Source: Pseudaeromonas paramecii (GTDB lineage: Bacteria; Pseudomonadota; Gammaproteobacteria; Enterobacterales; Aeromonadaceae). Taken from it: 64,000 nucleotides of DNA. Position numbers and translations under genes: made by a program. Shown here piece after piece: positions 9,306 through 19,028 of the stretch. Below the pieces are notes generated by a model. That model was not told the DNA's origin. It saw only the letters and a program-made list of their open reading frames with translations, and ran no database searches. Every line of letters begins with the position of its first letter. Position 1 is the stretch's first letter. Where the stretch lies: NCBI RefSeq assembly GCF_039540575.1, contig NZ_BAABFC010000004.1, positions 1 through 64,000 of the forward strand. The letters run 5' to 3'.

Positions 9306-10682
9306 ATGAAGATCATCATCGTCGGCGCTGGCCAAGTGGGCGGCACACTGGCCGAAAACCTGGTGGGTGAAAACAACGACATCACCCTCATCGACACAGA
9401 TACTGAACGGCTGCGCGAACTGCAGGACAAATACGATCTGCGGGTGGTGCAAGGTGCCGGTTCCCACCCCCGGGTGTTGCGGGAAGCGGGCGCCGAAGAC
9501 GCCGACATGCTGGTGGCGGTGACCAACAGCGATGAGACCAACATGATCGCCTGCCAGGTGGCCTATTCTCTGTTCAACATTCCCAACAAGGTGGCCCGCA
9601 TCCGCTCCCAGGCCTATCTGGCGGAGCAGGAGACGCTGTTCAACAACGACGCCATCCCGGTGGATCACCTCATCTCACCGGAAAAACTGGTCACCGACTA
9701 CCTGCGCCGGCTGATCGAATACCCCGGCGCCCTACAGGTGGTGGATTTTGCCGGCGGCAAGGTGGGGCTGGTGGCGGTCAAGGCCTACTATGGTGGCCCG
9801 CTGGTGGGCAATGCCCTGGCCACTTTGAAAGAGCACATGCCGAACATCGAGACCCGGGTGGCCGCCATCTTCCGCCAGGGCCGGCCCATCCGCCCCCAGG
9901 GCACCACCATCATAGAAGCCGATGATGAAGTCTTCTTCGTCGCCGCCGCCGGCCATATCCGGCTGGTGATGTCCGAGCTGCAGCGACTGGAAAACCCCTA
10001 TCGCCGCATCATGATCGTCGGCGGCGGCAACGTGGGTGCCGGCCTGGCGCGCCAGCTGGAGACCCGCTACAACGTCAAACTCATCGAACGCAACCCGGAG
10101 CGGGCCGAACAGCTCTCCGAGATGCTGGAGGAAACCATCGTCTTCTGTGGCGACTCCGCCAATCAGGAGCTGCTGCAAGAAGAGCACATCGATCAGACTG
10201 ACGTCTTCATCGCCGTGACCAACGAGGATGAGGCCAACATCATGTCGGCCATGCTGGCCAAGAAGCTGGGAGCCCGCAAGGCCATCGTCCTCATCCAGCG
10301 GGCCGCCTACGTGGATCTGGTGCAGGGCGGCAGCATCGACATCGCCCTGTCGCCCCAGCAGGCCACCATCTCCGCCCTGCTCACCCACGTGCGCCGGGCC
10401 GACATCGCCAATGTCTACTCGTTGCGGCGCGGCGCTGCCGAGGCCATCGAGGCCATCGCCCACGGTGACGAAAACACCTCCAAGGTGGTGGGGCGCTCCG
10501 TCGGCGAGCTCAAGCTGCCGCCGGGTACCACCATAGGTGCCGTGGTGCGGGGCGACGAGGTGATCATTGCCCACGACTCCACCGTGATTCAACAGGATGA
10601 CCATGTGGTGATGTTCTTGGTGGACAAGAAACACATCCCGGAAGTCGAGCGCCTGTTCCAACCCAGCCCCTTCTTCTTGTGA
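9306..10682 (+). CDS. trkA: Trk potassium uptake regulatory subunit TrkA
   Basis: A 458-residue peripheral membrane protein that binds nucleotides and gates the TrkH K+ channel. It is two tandem RCK (KTN-TrkA_C) halves. The first nucleotide loop is [13 protein letters not shown] near residue 7 and the second [14 protein letters not shown] near 238, each followed by an acidic ribose-binding strand. Length equals E. coli TrkA. The start at 9306 is six bases after rsmB and gives the family N-terminus MKIIIVGAG. trkH follows after one base. Confidence 0.97.
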   Translation: MKIIIVGAGQVGGTLAENLVGENNDITLIDTDTERLRELQDKYDLRVVQGAGSHPRVLREAGAEDADMLVAVTNSDETNMIACQVAYSLFNIPNKVARIRSQAYLAEQETLFNNDAIPVDHLISPEKLVTDYLRRLIEYPGALQVVDFAGGKVGLVAVKAYYGGPLVGNALATLKEHMPNIETRVAAIFRQGRPIRPQGTTIIEADDEVFFVAAAGHIRLVMSELQRLENPYRRIMIVGGGNVGAGLARQLETRYNVKLIERNPERAEQLSEMLEETIVFCGDSANQELLQEEHIDQTDVFIAVTNEDEANIMSAMLAKKLGARKAIVLIQRAAYVDLVQGGSIDIALSPQQATISALLTHVRRADIANVYSLRRGAAEAIEAIAHGDENTSKVVGRSVGELKLPPGTTIGAVVRGDEVIIAHDSTVIQQDDHVVMFLVDKKHIPEVERLFQPSPFFL

Positions 10683-10683
10683 C

Positions 10684-12126
10684 ATGATCAATTTCAAACC
10701 CATCATCTTCACCATAGGGCTGACCCTCTCCAAGCTGGCCCTGTTCATGTGGCTGCCCACCCTGCTGGCCTTCTTCAGCGGCACCCCGGGGCTTGCCGAG
10801 TTTCTCGCCTCGGTGATCATCACCCACGTGGCGGCCTTCATCTGCCTGCACTACGGCCACAAGGCCGAGTTTCGCCTCAAGGTACGGGACATGTTCGTGC
10901 TCACCAGCATGGTGTGGGCGGTGGCCTGCGTGTTCGGCGCCCTGCCCTTCGTGTTCATCAACCAGATCAGCTTCACCGACGCCTACTTCGAGACCATGTC
11001 GGGCGTCACCACCACGGGCTCCACCGTGCTCTCTGGCTTGGATTCGATGGCGCCCAGCATCCTGCTGTGGCGCTCCTTGTTACAGTGGCTGGGGGGCGTG
11101 GGCTTCATCGTGCTGGCGGTGGCCGTGCTGCCCTACCTGAACGTGGGGGGGATGAAACTGTTCCAGACGGAATCGTCGGATAAGTCGGACAAGGACTCAC
11201 CGCGAGCGGCCAACGTGGCCAAGAACATCGTCATCGTCTATCTGAGCCTGTCATTCCTCTGTTTCGTCGCCTATTGGCTGAGTGGCATGACGCCCTTTGA
11301 GGCACTCAATCACGCCATGACAACCCTGTCCACCGGCGGCTACTCCACCTCAGACGCTTCCATGTCCCACTTCTCCCACAGCGCCCAATGGACCGCCAGC
11401 CTGTTCATGTTCCTCGGTGGCCTGCCCTTCCTGCTCTATGTGCAGAGCCTACGCCGCCGGCAGAATGTGCTGTTTCGGGACGCCCAGGTACGGGGCTTCT
11501 TCTGGCTGGTGCTGGTGGTCAGCGGCATGATGACTCTCTGGCTATGGCATAAGGAGACCTTCAGCTTTCAGGATGCCCTGCGCATCAGCACCTTCAACAT
11601 CATCTCCGTGCTCACCACCACAGGCTATGGCCTCACCGATTTTGGCGCCTGGACCCACTTCACCAGCGTGCTGTTTGTGTTTTTAATGCTGATTGGCGCC
11701 TGCTCCGGCTCCACCGCTGGTGGCATCAAGATCTTCCGCATCCAGGTGGCCGCGGCCCTGTTTCAGAAGCAGGCTCGCCAGCTGATGCACCCCTCCGGCG
11801 TCTTTCCGCAAAAATACAACGGTCGCCCGGTGAACGATGCCATCGTCCGTTCCATCGTCGCCTTTGTCCTGAGTTATCTCACGGTGATCATCGTCAGCGC
11901 CGCCATTCTGGGGCTGCTGGATCTGCCCCCCCTGGTGGCCATCAGTGGCGCCGTGACGGCGGTCAGTAACGTGGGGCCCGGGCTGGGGGATCTGATTGGC
12001 CCGGTAGGTAATTTCGCCAGCCTGCCGGCGGCGGCCAAGTGGGTGCTGAGTTTCGATATGCTGTTGGGCCGTTTGGAGATCCTGACGGTAGCCGTGCTGT
12101 TCTTTCCCTCGTTCTGGAAAAACTAG
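10684..12126 (+). CDS. trkH: Trk potassium transporter membrane subunit TrkH
   Basis: A 480-residue inner-membrane K+ channel/transporter built of four M1-P-M2 repeats. Selectivity-filter-like glycines occur in MSGVTTTGSTVL, TTLSTGGYSTSD, SVLTTTGYGLTD and AVTAVSNVGPGLGD. Length equals E. coli TrkH (483). Placed one base after trkA, so the two subunits are made together. Confidence 0.97.
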   Translation: MINFKPIIFTIGLTLSKLALFMWLPTLLAFFSGTPGLAEFLASVIITHVAAFICLHYGHKAEFRLKVRDMFVLTSMVWAVACVFGALPFVFINQISFTDAYFETMSGVTTTGSTVLSGLDSMAPSILLWRSLLQWLGGVGFIVLAVAVLPYLNVGGMKLFQTESSDKSDKDSPRAANVAKNIVIVYLSLSFLCFVAYWLSGMTPFEALNHAMTTLSTGGYSTSDASMSHFSHSAQWTASLFMFLGGLPFLLYVQSLRRRQNVLFRDAQVRGFFWLVLVVSGMMTLWLWHKETFSFQDALRISTFNIISVLTTTGYGLTDFGAWTHFTSVLFVFLMLIGACSGSTAGGIKIFRIQVAAALFQKQARQLMHPSGVFPQKYNGRPVNDAIVRSIVAFVLSYLTVIIVSAAILGLLDLPPLVAISGAVTAVSNVGPGLGDLIGPVGNFASLPAAAKWVLSFDMLLGRLEILTVAVLFFPSFWKN

Positions 12127-12146
12127 CGGGGGGAGATTGGCTATTG

Positions 12147-12332
12147 TTAGTCGGTGTGAAGTGCCAGCTCGGGACAATGGTCACACAGGCGCCCCGATTG
12201 CGAGGCATTGGGACACAGGCGCTGGGGATGATAATCACAATGGTGCCGACTGTCCTGGGTCAACACCGCCTCCAATCCTGACGCACTGGACTGGGACGGC
12301 TGCGTTGCCACGGCAACATCCGCTTGCTGCAT
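12147..12332 (-). CDS. small Cys/His-rich protein downstream of rmuC
   Basis: A 61-residue protein I do not recognise. It begins seven bases after the rmuC stop codon and has a strong ribosome site (GGAGGAG, nine bases from ATG). The C-terminal half holds H30, H31, C32, H35, C40, C50, H52 and C53, with a CDHCPEL motif. The spacing suggests a small metal-binding knuckle. The N-terminal half is polar and probably disordered. Co-transcription with rmuC is likely. Function unknown. Confidence 0.6.
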   Translation of the reverse strand: MQQADVAVATQPSQSSASGLEAVLTQDSRHHCDYHPQRLCPNASQSGRLCDHCPELALHTD

Positions 12333-12338
12333 GCTTGA

Positions 12339-13724
12339 TTACTCCTCCTGTTGCGCGGGACTCTCCAGCGGTACAGACAGGCTGAGCCCATCATCCGGCT
12401 CCTCCGTCAGCCCCGCCTGCTCGCAAAGCCGCTCCGGCAGAGGCTTGCTCACCTCCACGCCCAGCGCCCGCAGACGCTCTGCCTGGCTGACCAGGTTGCC
12501 ACGCCCCCCCGCCAACCGCTGCATGGCCTTGTCATAACTCTCTTGCGCCCGCCCCAGTGCTCCGCCCAGCGCCAGCATCTCCTCACAGTAGAGGCGAAAC
12601 TTTTCGTACAGGCGCCCGGCGTACTCGGCAATCAATCGGGCATTCTGGTGCTGCCGCTCCTGGCGCCACAGGTTGTCTATGGTGCGCAACGCCACCATCA
12701 AATTAGTCGGACTCACCAGTAAGATGTTGTTATCCAGTGCAAATTTTACCAAAGTCGGGTCAGCATCCAGGGCGACGAGAAAGGCCGGCTCCACGGCGAC
12801 AAACAGCAGGACGTAATCCAGGCTGCGCAGGCCCGGCAATTGATGGTAATCCTTGCGCCCCAGCTCACGGATGTGGCCGCGCACCGAGGCCAGGTGCTCC
12901 TTGAGGGCCTGCGCCCGCGCCGACTCCTCCTCGGCATTGAAATAGCGCTCGTAGGCGGTGAGGGACACCTTGGCATCTATGATGACATCCTTACCCTCCG
13001 GCAGGTGCACCACCACGTCCGGCTGATAACGGCGACCATCCCGACTGGTGGCCGCCACCTGCAGCTCGTATTCATGACCGGCCCGCAGGCCGGACTCCTC
13101 CAGGATGCGCGCCAGCACCACCTCGCCCCAGTTGCCCTGCTGCTTGCTGTCGCCCTTGAGTGCCCGGGTCAGGGCCGCCGCCTCTTCACTCATCTGTTGG
13201 TTGAGTTGAGCCAGCCGCTCCAGCTCGAATTTGAGACCATGGCGCTGGCGGGACTCCTCGGCATGGGTCTCGCTCATCTGGCGGCGAAATCCCTCCAGCT
13301 GGGTTTTGAGGGGCCCCAACAGCAGATCCAGCTGCCCCTGGTTGAGTTGCCGGAAGTTCACGGAGGTTTGTTCGAACAGACGATTGGCCAGGTTTTCAAA
13401 CTGCTCGCTCAGCCTGGCCTCGGCGTCCTGCTGCTGCTGCAATCGTTCGGCATGGTGCTGGCGTTCGGCGTGGAGCAGGGTCTCATATTCCTTGACCCGG
13501 CTATTGAGTCGCATGAGCTGCAACTGTTGCTGCTCATGACGTTCCTGCCACTGCTGGCGCTCGGCCTGCAGCTCTTGCAGCCGCTCAGCCTGCTGCGCCA
13601 GCTGGGCTTGTGCCAGCACGGCCGCCAGCTGCTGACGGCGCAGCTGCCACAGCAGTAACAAGCACAGCAACAGCAGCAGCCCCAGCAAGGGCCACCAGAA
13701 GGGGATATCAGACATCAGGGTCAT
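12339..13724 (-). CDS. rmuC: DNA recombination protein RmuC
   Basis: A 461-residue protein with one N-terminal membrane anchor (FWWPLLGLLLLLCLLLLW), then a long coiled coil to about residue 200 rich in Q, L and E. A conserved RmuC nuclease-like domain follows (RYQPDVVVHLPEGKDVIIDAKVSL, with D and K of a PD-(D/E)XK-like fold). RmuC limits inversions at short repeats. Start 13724 has GGAG six bases upstream. It is followed closely by the small Cys-rich gene. Confidence 0.93.
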   Translation of the reverse strand: MTLMSDIPFWWPLLGLLLLLCLLLLWQLRRQQLAAVLAQAQLAQQAERLQELQAERQQWQERHEQQQLQLMRLNSRVKEYETLLHAERQHHAERLQQQQDAEARLSEQFENLANRLFEQTSVNFRQLNQGQLDLLLGPLKTQLEGFRRQMSETHAEESRQRHGLKFELERLAQLNQQMSEEAAALTRALKGDSKQQGNWGEVVLARILEESGLRAGHEYELQVAATSRDGRRYQPDVVVHLPEGKDVIIDAKVSLTAYERYFNAEEESARAQALKEHLASVRGHIRELGRKDYHQLPGLRSLDYVLLFVAVEPAFLVALDADPTLVKFALDNNILLVSPTNLMVALRTIDNLWRQERQHQNARLIAEYAGRLYEKFRLYCEEMLALGGALGRAQESYDKAMQRLAGGRGNLVSQAERLRALGVEVSKPLPERLCEQAGLTEEPDDGLSLSVPLESPAQQEE

Positions 13725-13752
13725 GGGCAGCTCCGGCGCCCGGCGGGCAAGA

Positions 13753-14202
13753 TCAGTCCAGTTGTCGGGTGGGGATCGGCAGGTTCAGCAAACCGCAAAG
13801 CCGCTGCTCGTCCTTGACCAGATCCGCCAGGGTAAATTCATCCAGCACATCCAGGAAGGCTCGCAGCGCCTTGCGCAGTATCCCCTGAAAACGGCAACCG
13901 CTGGTGAGCAGGCAGGCTTCGCGCTTGCAATCCATCAGGCAGGTGAGATTTTCCATGTCGCTGACCACATCCTTGAGGCTGATGGCCTCACCCTGCCGGG
14001 CCAGACGGATGCCACCATGCTTGCCGCGCACCGTCTCCACATAGCCCTTGACCCCCAGCTGATGCACGATTTTCACCACATGATTGCGGGAGATCTGAAA
14101 GGTCTCCGCCACCTCAGTGATGGTGGCCAGCCGACCTGGCTCTTGCAAAGCCAAATAGACAAGGGTGCGCAGGGCGTAATCGGTGAACAGGGTCAATTGC
14201 AT
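13753..14202 (-). CDS. nsrR: nitric-oxide-sensing repressor NsrR (Rrf2 family)
   Basis: A 149-residue Rrf2 winged-helix repressor that uses an iron-sulfur cluster to sense NO. The N-terminus MQLTLFTDYALR and SRNHVVKIVHQL match NsrR. Cysteines C92, C97 and C103 have the NsrR spacing (DCKREAC then SGCRF); an extra C88 precedes them. That spacing favours NsrR over IscR. It lies 28 bases upstream of rmuC. No canonical NsrR target box was found beside it. Confidence 0.9.
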   Translation of the reverse strand: MQLTLFTDYALRTLVYLALQEPGRLATITEVAETFQISRNHVVKIVHQLGVKGYVETVRGKHGGIRLARQGEAISLKDVVSDMENLTCLMDCKREACLLTSGCRFQGILRKALRAFLDVLDEFTLADLVKDEQRLCGLLNLPIPTRQLD

Positions 14203-14270
14203 GGTCTATCAATCCGGCATGAAGAATTTGCGTACCCGGGGCAGCCCCGGTTAGGACAACAGAAGGGCTC

Positions 14271-14298
14271 TTTATATCACAAAGTTAATCGATATAAT
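14271..14298 (+). promoter_or_regulatory. candidate promoter with inverted repeat upstream of a small membrane protein
   Basis: TTTATA (14271-14276), 16 bases, then a perfect TATAAT (14293-14298). The same stretch holds TATATC and GATATA as an inverted repeat 12 bases apart, so a dimeric repressor could bind over the promoter. The site lies between nsrR and the small gene at 14345. Confidence 0.45.
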
Positions 14299-14344
14299 GT
14301 GGCCGGCAGTACAAAGCGCAGTTACTAACAATTCCGAAGATACT

Positions 14345-14512
14345 ATGTGGTTTTTCCTTTCCAGCACCCTGCTCTTGGTCATCGGTTTGCCGCTGTGCCT
14401 GTTCCTGGCAGGTTATGGCGAGCTTTATCTCAGCTACGGCCCCCTGATCTCCGGGGTGGTGCTGATGCTGATGTTGATGCTGGATCTCAAGAGCGGGCCA
14501 GGGAAACACTAA
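14345..14512 (+). CDS. small two-helix membrane protein
   Basis: A 55-residue hydrophobic protein beginning MWFFLSSTLLLVIGLPLC with a second hydrophobic stretch around VVLMLMLML and a short polar tail. It looks like a small inner-membrane protein with two helices. I do not recognise the family. A good promoter lies 47 bases upstream. A longer frame from 14297 would begin inside the -10 box, so 14345 is preferred although its ribosome site is weak. Confidence 0.5.
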   Translation: MWFFLSSTLLLVIGLPLCLFLAGYGELYLSYGPLISGVVLMLMLMLDLKSGPGKH

Positions 14513-14581
14513 TACCCGGCGACGCCACCACCAATCAAAAACCATCCGCTGACAGCACCAATTTAAAAAGAGCACCAATGT

Positions 14582-14613
14582 AAAAAGGGGCTAGCCTAGG
14601 CTAACCCCTTTTC
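14582..14613 (-). terminator. terminator of tRNA-Pro
   Basis: On the minus strand downstream of the tRNA, AAAAGGGGTTAGCC pairs with GGCTAGCCCCTTTTT across a two-base loop, giving a long stem and a U-tract. Confidence 0.85.
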
Positions 14614-14618
14614 TGATT

Positions 14619-14695
<77 letters not shown>

Positions 14696-14826
14696 TTGTC
14701 TGCGGGGCGTGAATTTACCGAAAGCCCTGGAACCATGCAAGTGTTTTTTGGTGCTTGGCGCCCCGCATCAGCGCGATCGCGCAATTAATCACCAAGGCGG
14801 CGTTCACCGCCGCCCAGGCCGGCAAC

Positions 14827-15834
14827 TTAGCGAAACAGTTGCTGGATCTCGGCGTCCTTGCGCTCCAGATAATGGGTGGAGTGGATGCGCCGTATGGTGC
14901 GGGACTTGCCGCGGATCAGCAGGGTCTCGGTGGTGGCCAGCACGCCGTCACTGGTGATGCCCTCCAGCAGATCGCCCTTGGTGATGCCGGTGACGGAGAT
15001 GATGACGTTGTCGGTCTTGGACATCTCCTCCAGCCGGTAAACCTGGCCCACCTGAATGCCCATCTTCTGACAGCGCGCCAGCTCTTCCGCCCCCAGGCGG
15101 CGATTCTCTTCGGAATCGCCCTTCACCTCGTGACGCGGCAACAGACGCCCTTGCATGTCACCGTCCAGCGCACGAACCACGGCGGCCGAAACCACCCCTT
15201 CCGGCGCGCCACCGATGCAGTAGAGCATGTCCACCTCGTTGTCCGGCAGACAGGTCAGTACGGAGGCGGCCACATCGCCGTCGGGAATGGCAAAGACCCG
15301 CACGCCCATCTGCTGCATCATGGTGATGGCGGCTTCGTGACGGGGCTTGGCCAGGGTAATGACGGTCAGCCGGCTCAGCGGCTTATCCAGCGCCTGAGCA
15401 ACCCGTTGCAGGTTCTCTTCCAACGGCAGATTGAGATCGATGACGCCCTTGGCCTTGGCCCCGACAATCAGCTTCTCCATGTACATGTCCGGCGCCTTGA
15501 GGAAGCAGCCCTTGTCGCCAGCGGCCAATACGGCCACGGCATTGTTCTGCCCCATGGCGGTCATGCGGGTGCCGTCGATGGGATCCACGGCGATGTCCAC
15601 GCCGTCCCCGCCACAACCGACCCGCTCACCGATATACAGCATGGGCGCCTCGTCGATCTCCCCTTCCCCGATGACGATCTCGCCATCGATTTCGATCTGG
15701 TTGAGCACGAACCGCATCGCGGCCACGGCGGCACCATCGGCGGCATTCTTGTCACCACGACCCAGCCACTTGTAGCCAGCCAGGGCGGCCGCTTCGGTCA
15801 CGCGGGAAAACTCAATCGCCAGTTCACGTCTCAT
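14827..15834 (-). CDS. glpX: class II fructose-1,6-bisphosphatase GlpX
   Basis: A 335-residue enzyme hydrolysing fructose-1,6-bisphosphate in gluconeogenesis. It starts MRRELAIEFSRVTE like E. coli GlpX. It carries GEGEIDEAPMLYIGE, DPIDGTRMTAMGQ (metal-binding aspartates), AKPRHEAAI and IGGAPEGVVSAAV. Start 15834 is supported by GAGGTT upstream and by family alignment; an ATG five codons earlier lacks a ribosome site. The gene stands alone, not in a glpFK operon. Confidence 0.95.
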   Translation of the reverse strand: MRRELAIEFSRVTEAAALAGYKWLGRGDKNAADGAAVAAMRFVLNQIEIDGEIVIGEGEIDEAPMLYIGERVGCGGDGVDIAVDPIDGTRMTAMGQNNAVAVLAAGDKGCFLKAPDMYMEKLIVGAKAKGVIDLNLPLEENLQRVAQALDKPLSRLTVITLAKPRHEAAITMMQQMGVRVFAIPDGDVAASVLTCLPDNEVDMLYCIGGAPEGVVSAAVVRALDGDMQGRLLPRHEVKGDSEENRRLGAEELARCQKMGIQVGQVYRLEEMSKTDNVIISVTGITKGDLLEGITSDGVLATTETLLIRGKSRTIRRIHSTHYLERKDAEIQQLFR

Positions 15835-16059
15835 TTGTTCGTTTAACCTCATCTGCGGTTGGACGCGGCATTTTATCACAGGGCAAAACCTTTGCGCCCC
15901 TGTTTAGTCCGGCCAATCTGGGTATCTCAGGTGGCCTATGCCACCCAGGCACAACCATAAAAGCTTCACAACCATGTAACCCAAGTGTCATGACCACCCC
16001 CTAGCATCTGCCCTCGCATTAACCCTCTTTTGCGTGACCCACATCATTAAGGAAATAAG

Positions 16060-17088
16060 ATGAAAAAGTTCAGTGCCGTTGCCATCGCCCTGTTGGCCGC
16101 CACCAGCGCCCACGCTGCCGAAGTATTCAAGTCTGATGCCAATGTCGTAGACCTGTATGGCCGTGTCTATGCCGGTCACTTCTTCGGCACCAAGGACGAA
16201 GTCAACTCTGACGGTGACAGCATCAAGGATCACAGCGCCAAGATCGGTGCCAACCAATTCATCCGCTTTGGTGCCAAGGCTACCAGCGACATCGGCAACG
16301 GCCTGTCTGCCCTGGCCCAGTACGAAGCCCAGTTCAACATCGGTGACAGCGAAAAGACCGTGAAGGACAACAGCGGCAACCTGCGCACCCGTCTGGCCTT
16401 CGCCGGGGTGAAGGCCGATGCCGGCACCGTCACCTTCGGTCGTCAAAAGGGTTCTTTCGCATCCATCGCAGACTGGACCGACGTGGCCCTGTCTGATGGC
16501 TACGGCGCCGAAGCCATGGGCGACGGCACCGACAACTTCGCCACCGACCGCGCCGCGTCTGTACTGAAGTATGCCGGCACATTCGGTGGTTTCGGTCTGG
16601 AAGCCAACTACAAGTTCGACGGTTCCAATACCGAAGATCAAAGCGACAAGAGCAATGCCGCCGCCTACGGTCTGGCCGCGTCTTACACCCTGGACATGGG
16701 CCTGAGCCTGGGCGCCGCCTACACCCTGGGTCAACGTGACGTGGGTGACGATGCCAAGATTTGGGTAATCGGTGCCAAGTTCGACAACAAGGCCCTGTAC
16801 GCAGCCATCAACTACGCCGACGGCACTGACTTCCTGAAGAGTGGCACCGACAATACCGGTCTGGAAGCCGCTGTGGGCTATAACTTTGCCAATGGTGTCG
16901 GTCTGATGGCCGTTTACAACAAGGGCGATAAGGATGTCTCCGGTACCTCCACCGACACCGTCGACTACTTCACCCTGGGCACCCAGTACAAGTTCAACAA
17001 GCAGCTGCGCGTCATCGGTGAATACCGCTTCAACCAACTGGATGGTTACAAGGATGACTTCCAGCTGGCCGCACGCTACGACTTCTAA
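16060..17088 (+). CDS. outer-membrane general porin (OmpC/OmpF-like)
   Basis: A 342-residue trimeric porin type protein. The signal peptide is MKKFSAVAIALLAATSAHA with cleavage after AHA. The mature part is rich in beta-strand repeats (VDLYGRVYAGHFF, FIRFGAKATSDIGNGLSALAQYEAQF, TFGRQKGSF) and ends with the terminal phenylalanine RYDF needed for outer-membrane assembly. A strong GGAAATAAG ribosome site precedes it. Codon use is more uniform than in neighbours, fitting high expression. A terminator follows. Confidence 0.93.
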   Translation: MKKFSAVAIALLAATSAHAAEVFKSDANVVDLYGRVYAGHFFGTKDEVNSDGDSIKDHSAKIGANQFIRFGAKATSDIGNGLSALAQYEAQFNIGDSEKTVKDNSGNLRTRLAFAGVKADAGTVTFGRQKGSFASIADWTDVALSDGYGAEAMGDGTDNFATDRAASVLKYAGTFGGFGLEANYKFDGSNTEDQSDKSNAAAYGLAASYTLDMGLSLGAAYTLGQRDVGDDAKIWVIGAKFDNKALYAAINYADGTDFLKSGTDNTGLEAAVGYNFANGVGLMAVYNKGDKDVSGTSTDTVDYFTLGTQYKFNKQLRVIGEYRFNQLDGYKDDFQLAARYDF

Positions 17089-17102
17089 GTCTGACGCACC
17101 AC

Positions 17103-17129
17103 AAAAAAGGCCCCTTACGGGGCCTTTTT
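17103..17129. terminator. bidirectional terminator between porin and can
   Basis: GGCCCC and GGGGCC pair around TTAC, with six A before and five T after, so it can serve both converging genes. It abuts the can stop codon. Confidence 0.85.
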
Positions 17130-17795
17130 CTATTTACCGCTACTGTGGTACTGGCTGACGATCTCCTTGGAGGAGCGGTAGACGTCCGGGATCTGATCCA
17201 CCCCGCTTAAGGTGATGTCCAGATCCCGCAGCAGACCATCCTTCAGACCATAGATCCAACCGTGAATGGCCAGCTCCTGGCCCCGCTTCCAGGCATTCTG
17301 CACTATGGTGGTGTGGCACACGTTGGCCACCTGCTCCAGCACGTTGAGTTCACACAGGAAGTCCTGGCGCTCCTCCTCGCTCTCGATGGCTTCGATCTGC
17401 TCACGGTGCTTGAAGTAGACATCCTTGATGTTGCGCAGCCAGTTGTCGATCAGGCCATGTTCGGCATTGCGCATGGCGGCCATTACACCGCCACAGCGGT
17501 AGTGGCCGCAGACGATGATGTGTTTGATCTTCAGCACGTCCACCGCGTACTGCAGCACGGAGAGACAGTTAAAATCGGTGTGGATCACCAGGTTGGCGAC
17601 GTTGCGGTGCACGAACACATCGCCGGGCAACAGGCCCAGCAACTCGTTGGCCGGCACCCGGCTGTCCGAGCAGCCGATCCACAGGTATTCCGGCGCCTGC
17701 TGGGCCGACAATTTTTCGAAGAAGGTGGGATCTTCGGCCTTGATCTTCTCCGCCCACAGGCGGTTTTGTTCAAACAGATGACTCAAGAGCTGCAT
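17130..17795 (-). CDS. can: beta-carbonic anhydrase Can
   Basis: A 221-residue zinc enzyme that interconverts CO2 and bicarbonate in the cytoplasm. The zinc and catalytic residues are visible: C42, D44 and R46 in CSDSRVPANEL, then HRNVANLV, and H98 and C101 in GHYRCGGV. Length is that of E. coli Can. GAGGAGAC lies upstream of the start. This is the second carbonic-anhydrase-type gene in the window besides yrdA. Confidence 0.96.
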   Translation of the reverse strand: MQLLSHLFEQNRLWAEKIKAEDPTFFEKLSAQQAPEYLWIGCSDSRVPANELLGLLPGDVFVHRNVANLVIHTDFNCLSVLQYAVDVLKIKHIIVCGHYRCGGVMAAMRNAEHGLIDNWLRNIKDVYFKHREQIEAIESEEERQDFLCELNVLEQVANVCHTTIVQNAWKRGQELAIHGWIYGLKDGLLRDLDITLSGVDQIPDVYRSSKEIVSQYHSSGK

Positions 17796-17850
17796 GGATC
17801 TTGTCTCCTCAACTAATGGGATCCGACGGCCAATCCCGGCCCTCGGGCTA

Positions 17851-17882
17851 AAAAAAAGGCCTCGCTACGAGACCTCTTTTTT
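17851..17882. terminator. terminator between rpoH and can
   Basis: GGCCTCG and CGAGACC pair (one G-T pair) around CTA, with an A-run of seven before and six T after. It can end rpoH transcription leftward. Confidence 0.8.
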
Positions 17883-17895
17883 GCACGGCTGGTGC

Positions 17896-18750
<855 letters not shown>

Positions 18751-18822
18751 TTTGATTGCTACCTCACCATACCAGGCGCCCCGGCCAGACTGGCTGTTAC
18801 TCCGCCCATGCGACGGCGCCGT

Positions 18823-18863
18823 TGTGGATAAGCATATATACAAAAAAAGGGGGGAACCCTCAA
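18823..18863 (-). promoter_or_regulatory. candidate rpoH promoter overlapping a perfect DnaA box
   Basis: On the minus strand TTGAGG (18858-18863), 17 bases, then TATATA (18835-18840). Just downstream, at 18823-18831, is a perfect DnaA box (TTATCCACA) covering the expected start point. DnaA boxes in the rpoH promoter region are known in E. coli, so conserved DnaA repression is inferred. The -35 lies inside the terminator hairpin of ftsX, an odd overlap. Confidence 0.5.
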
Positions 18864-18871
18864 GTCCCCCC
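18842..18871 (-). terminator. terminator of ftsY-ftsE-ftsX
   Basis: On the minus strand GGGGGGAC and the complementary CCCCCC arm form a hairpin followed by seven T. It separates ftsX from rpoH. Confidence 0.75.
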
Positions 18872-19028
18872 GAAATGCATGATATGTCTGGCTTTGCGAC
18901 GATCCATGCGGCCAAGTCAAAGAGAAGCGAATCTCCAAAACTCAGAATTAACCCTCACTTAGTAAGAGTGTCAGCCTGCCGCAAAAGTTCCATTGAGTAT
19001 GGAAATATTTTCAAAAATGTCTCGTCGT

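Noticed and set aside
13753..14202. Reading the Rrf2 regulator as IscR
   Set aside because: The cysteine spacing and the MQLT-FTDYALR start match NsrR, and no isc genes follow.
15910..16059. OmpR boxes upstream of the porin
   Set aside because: Some AC-rich stretches are present (near CATGTAACCC) but no repeated 20-base OmpR pattern can be shown by eye. A GGTGGC/GCCACC hairpin at about 15929-15946 has no T-tract.
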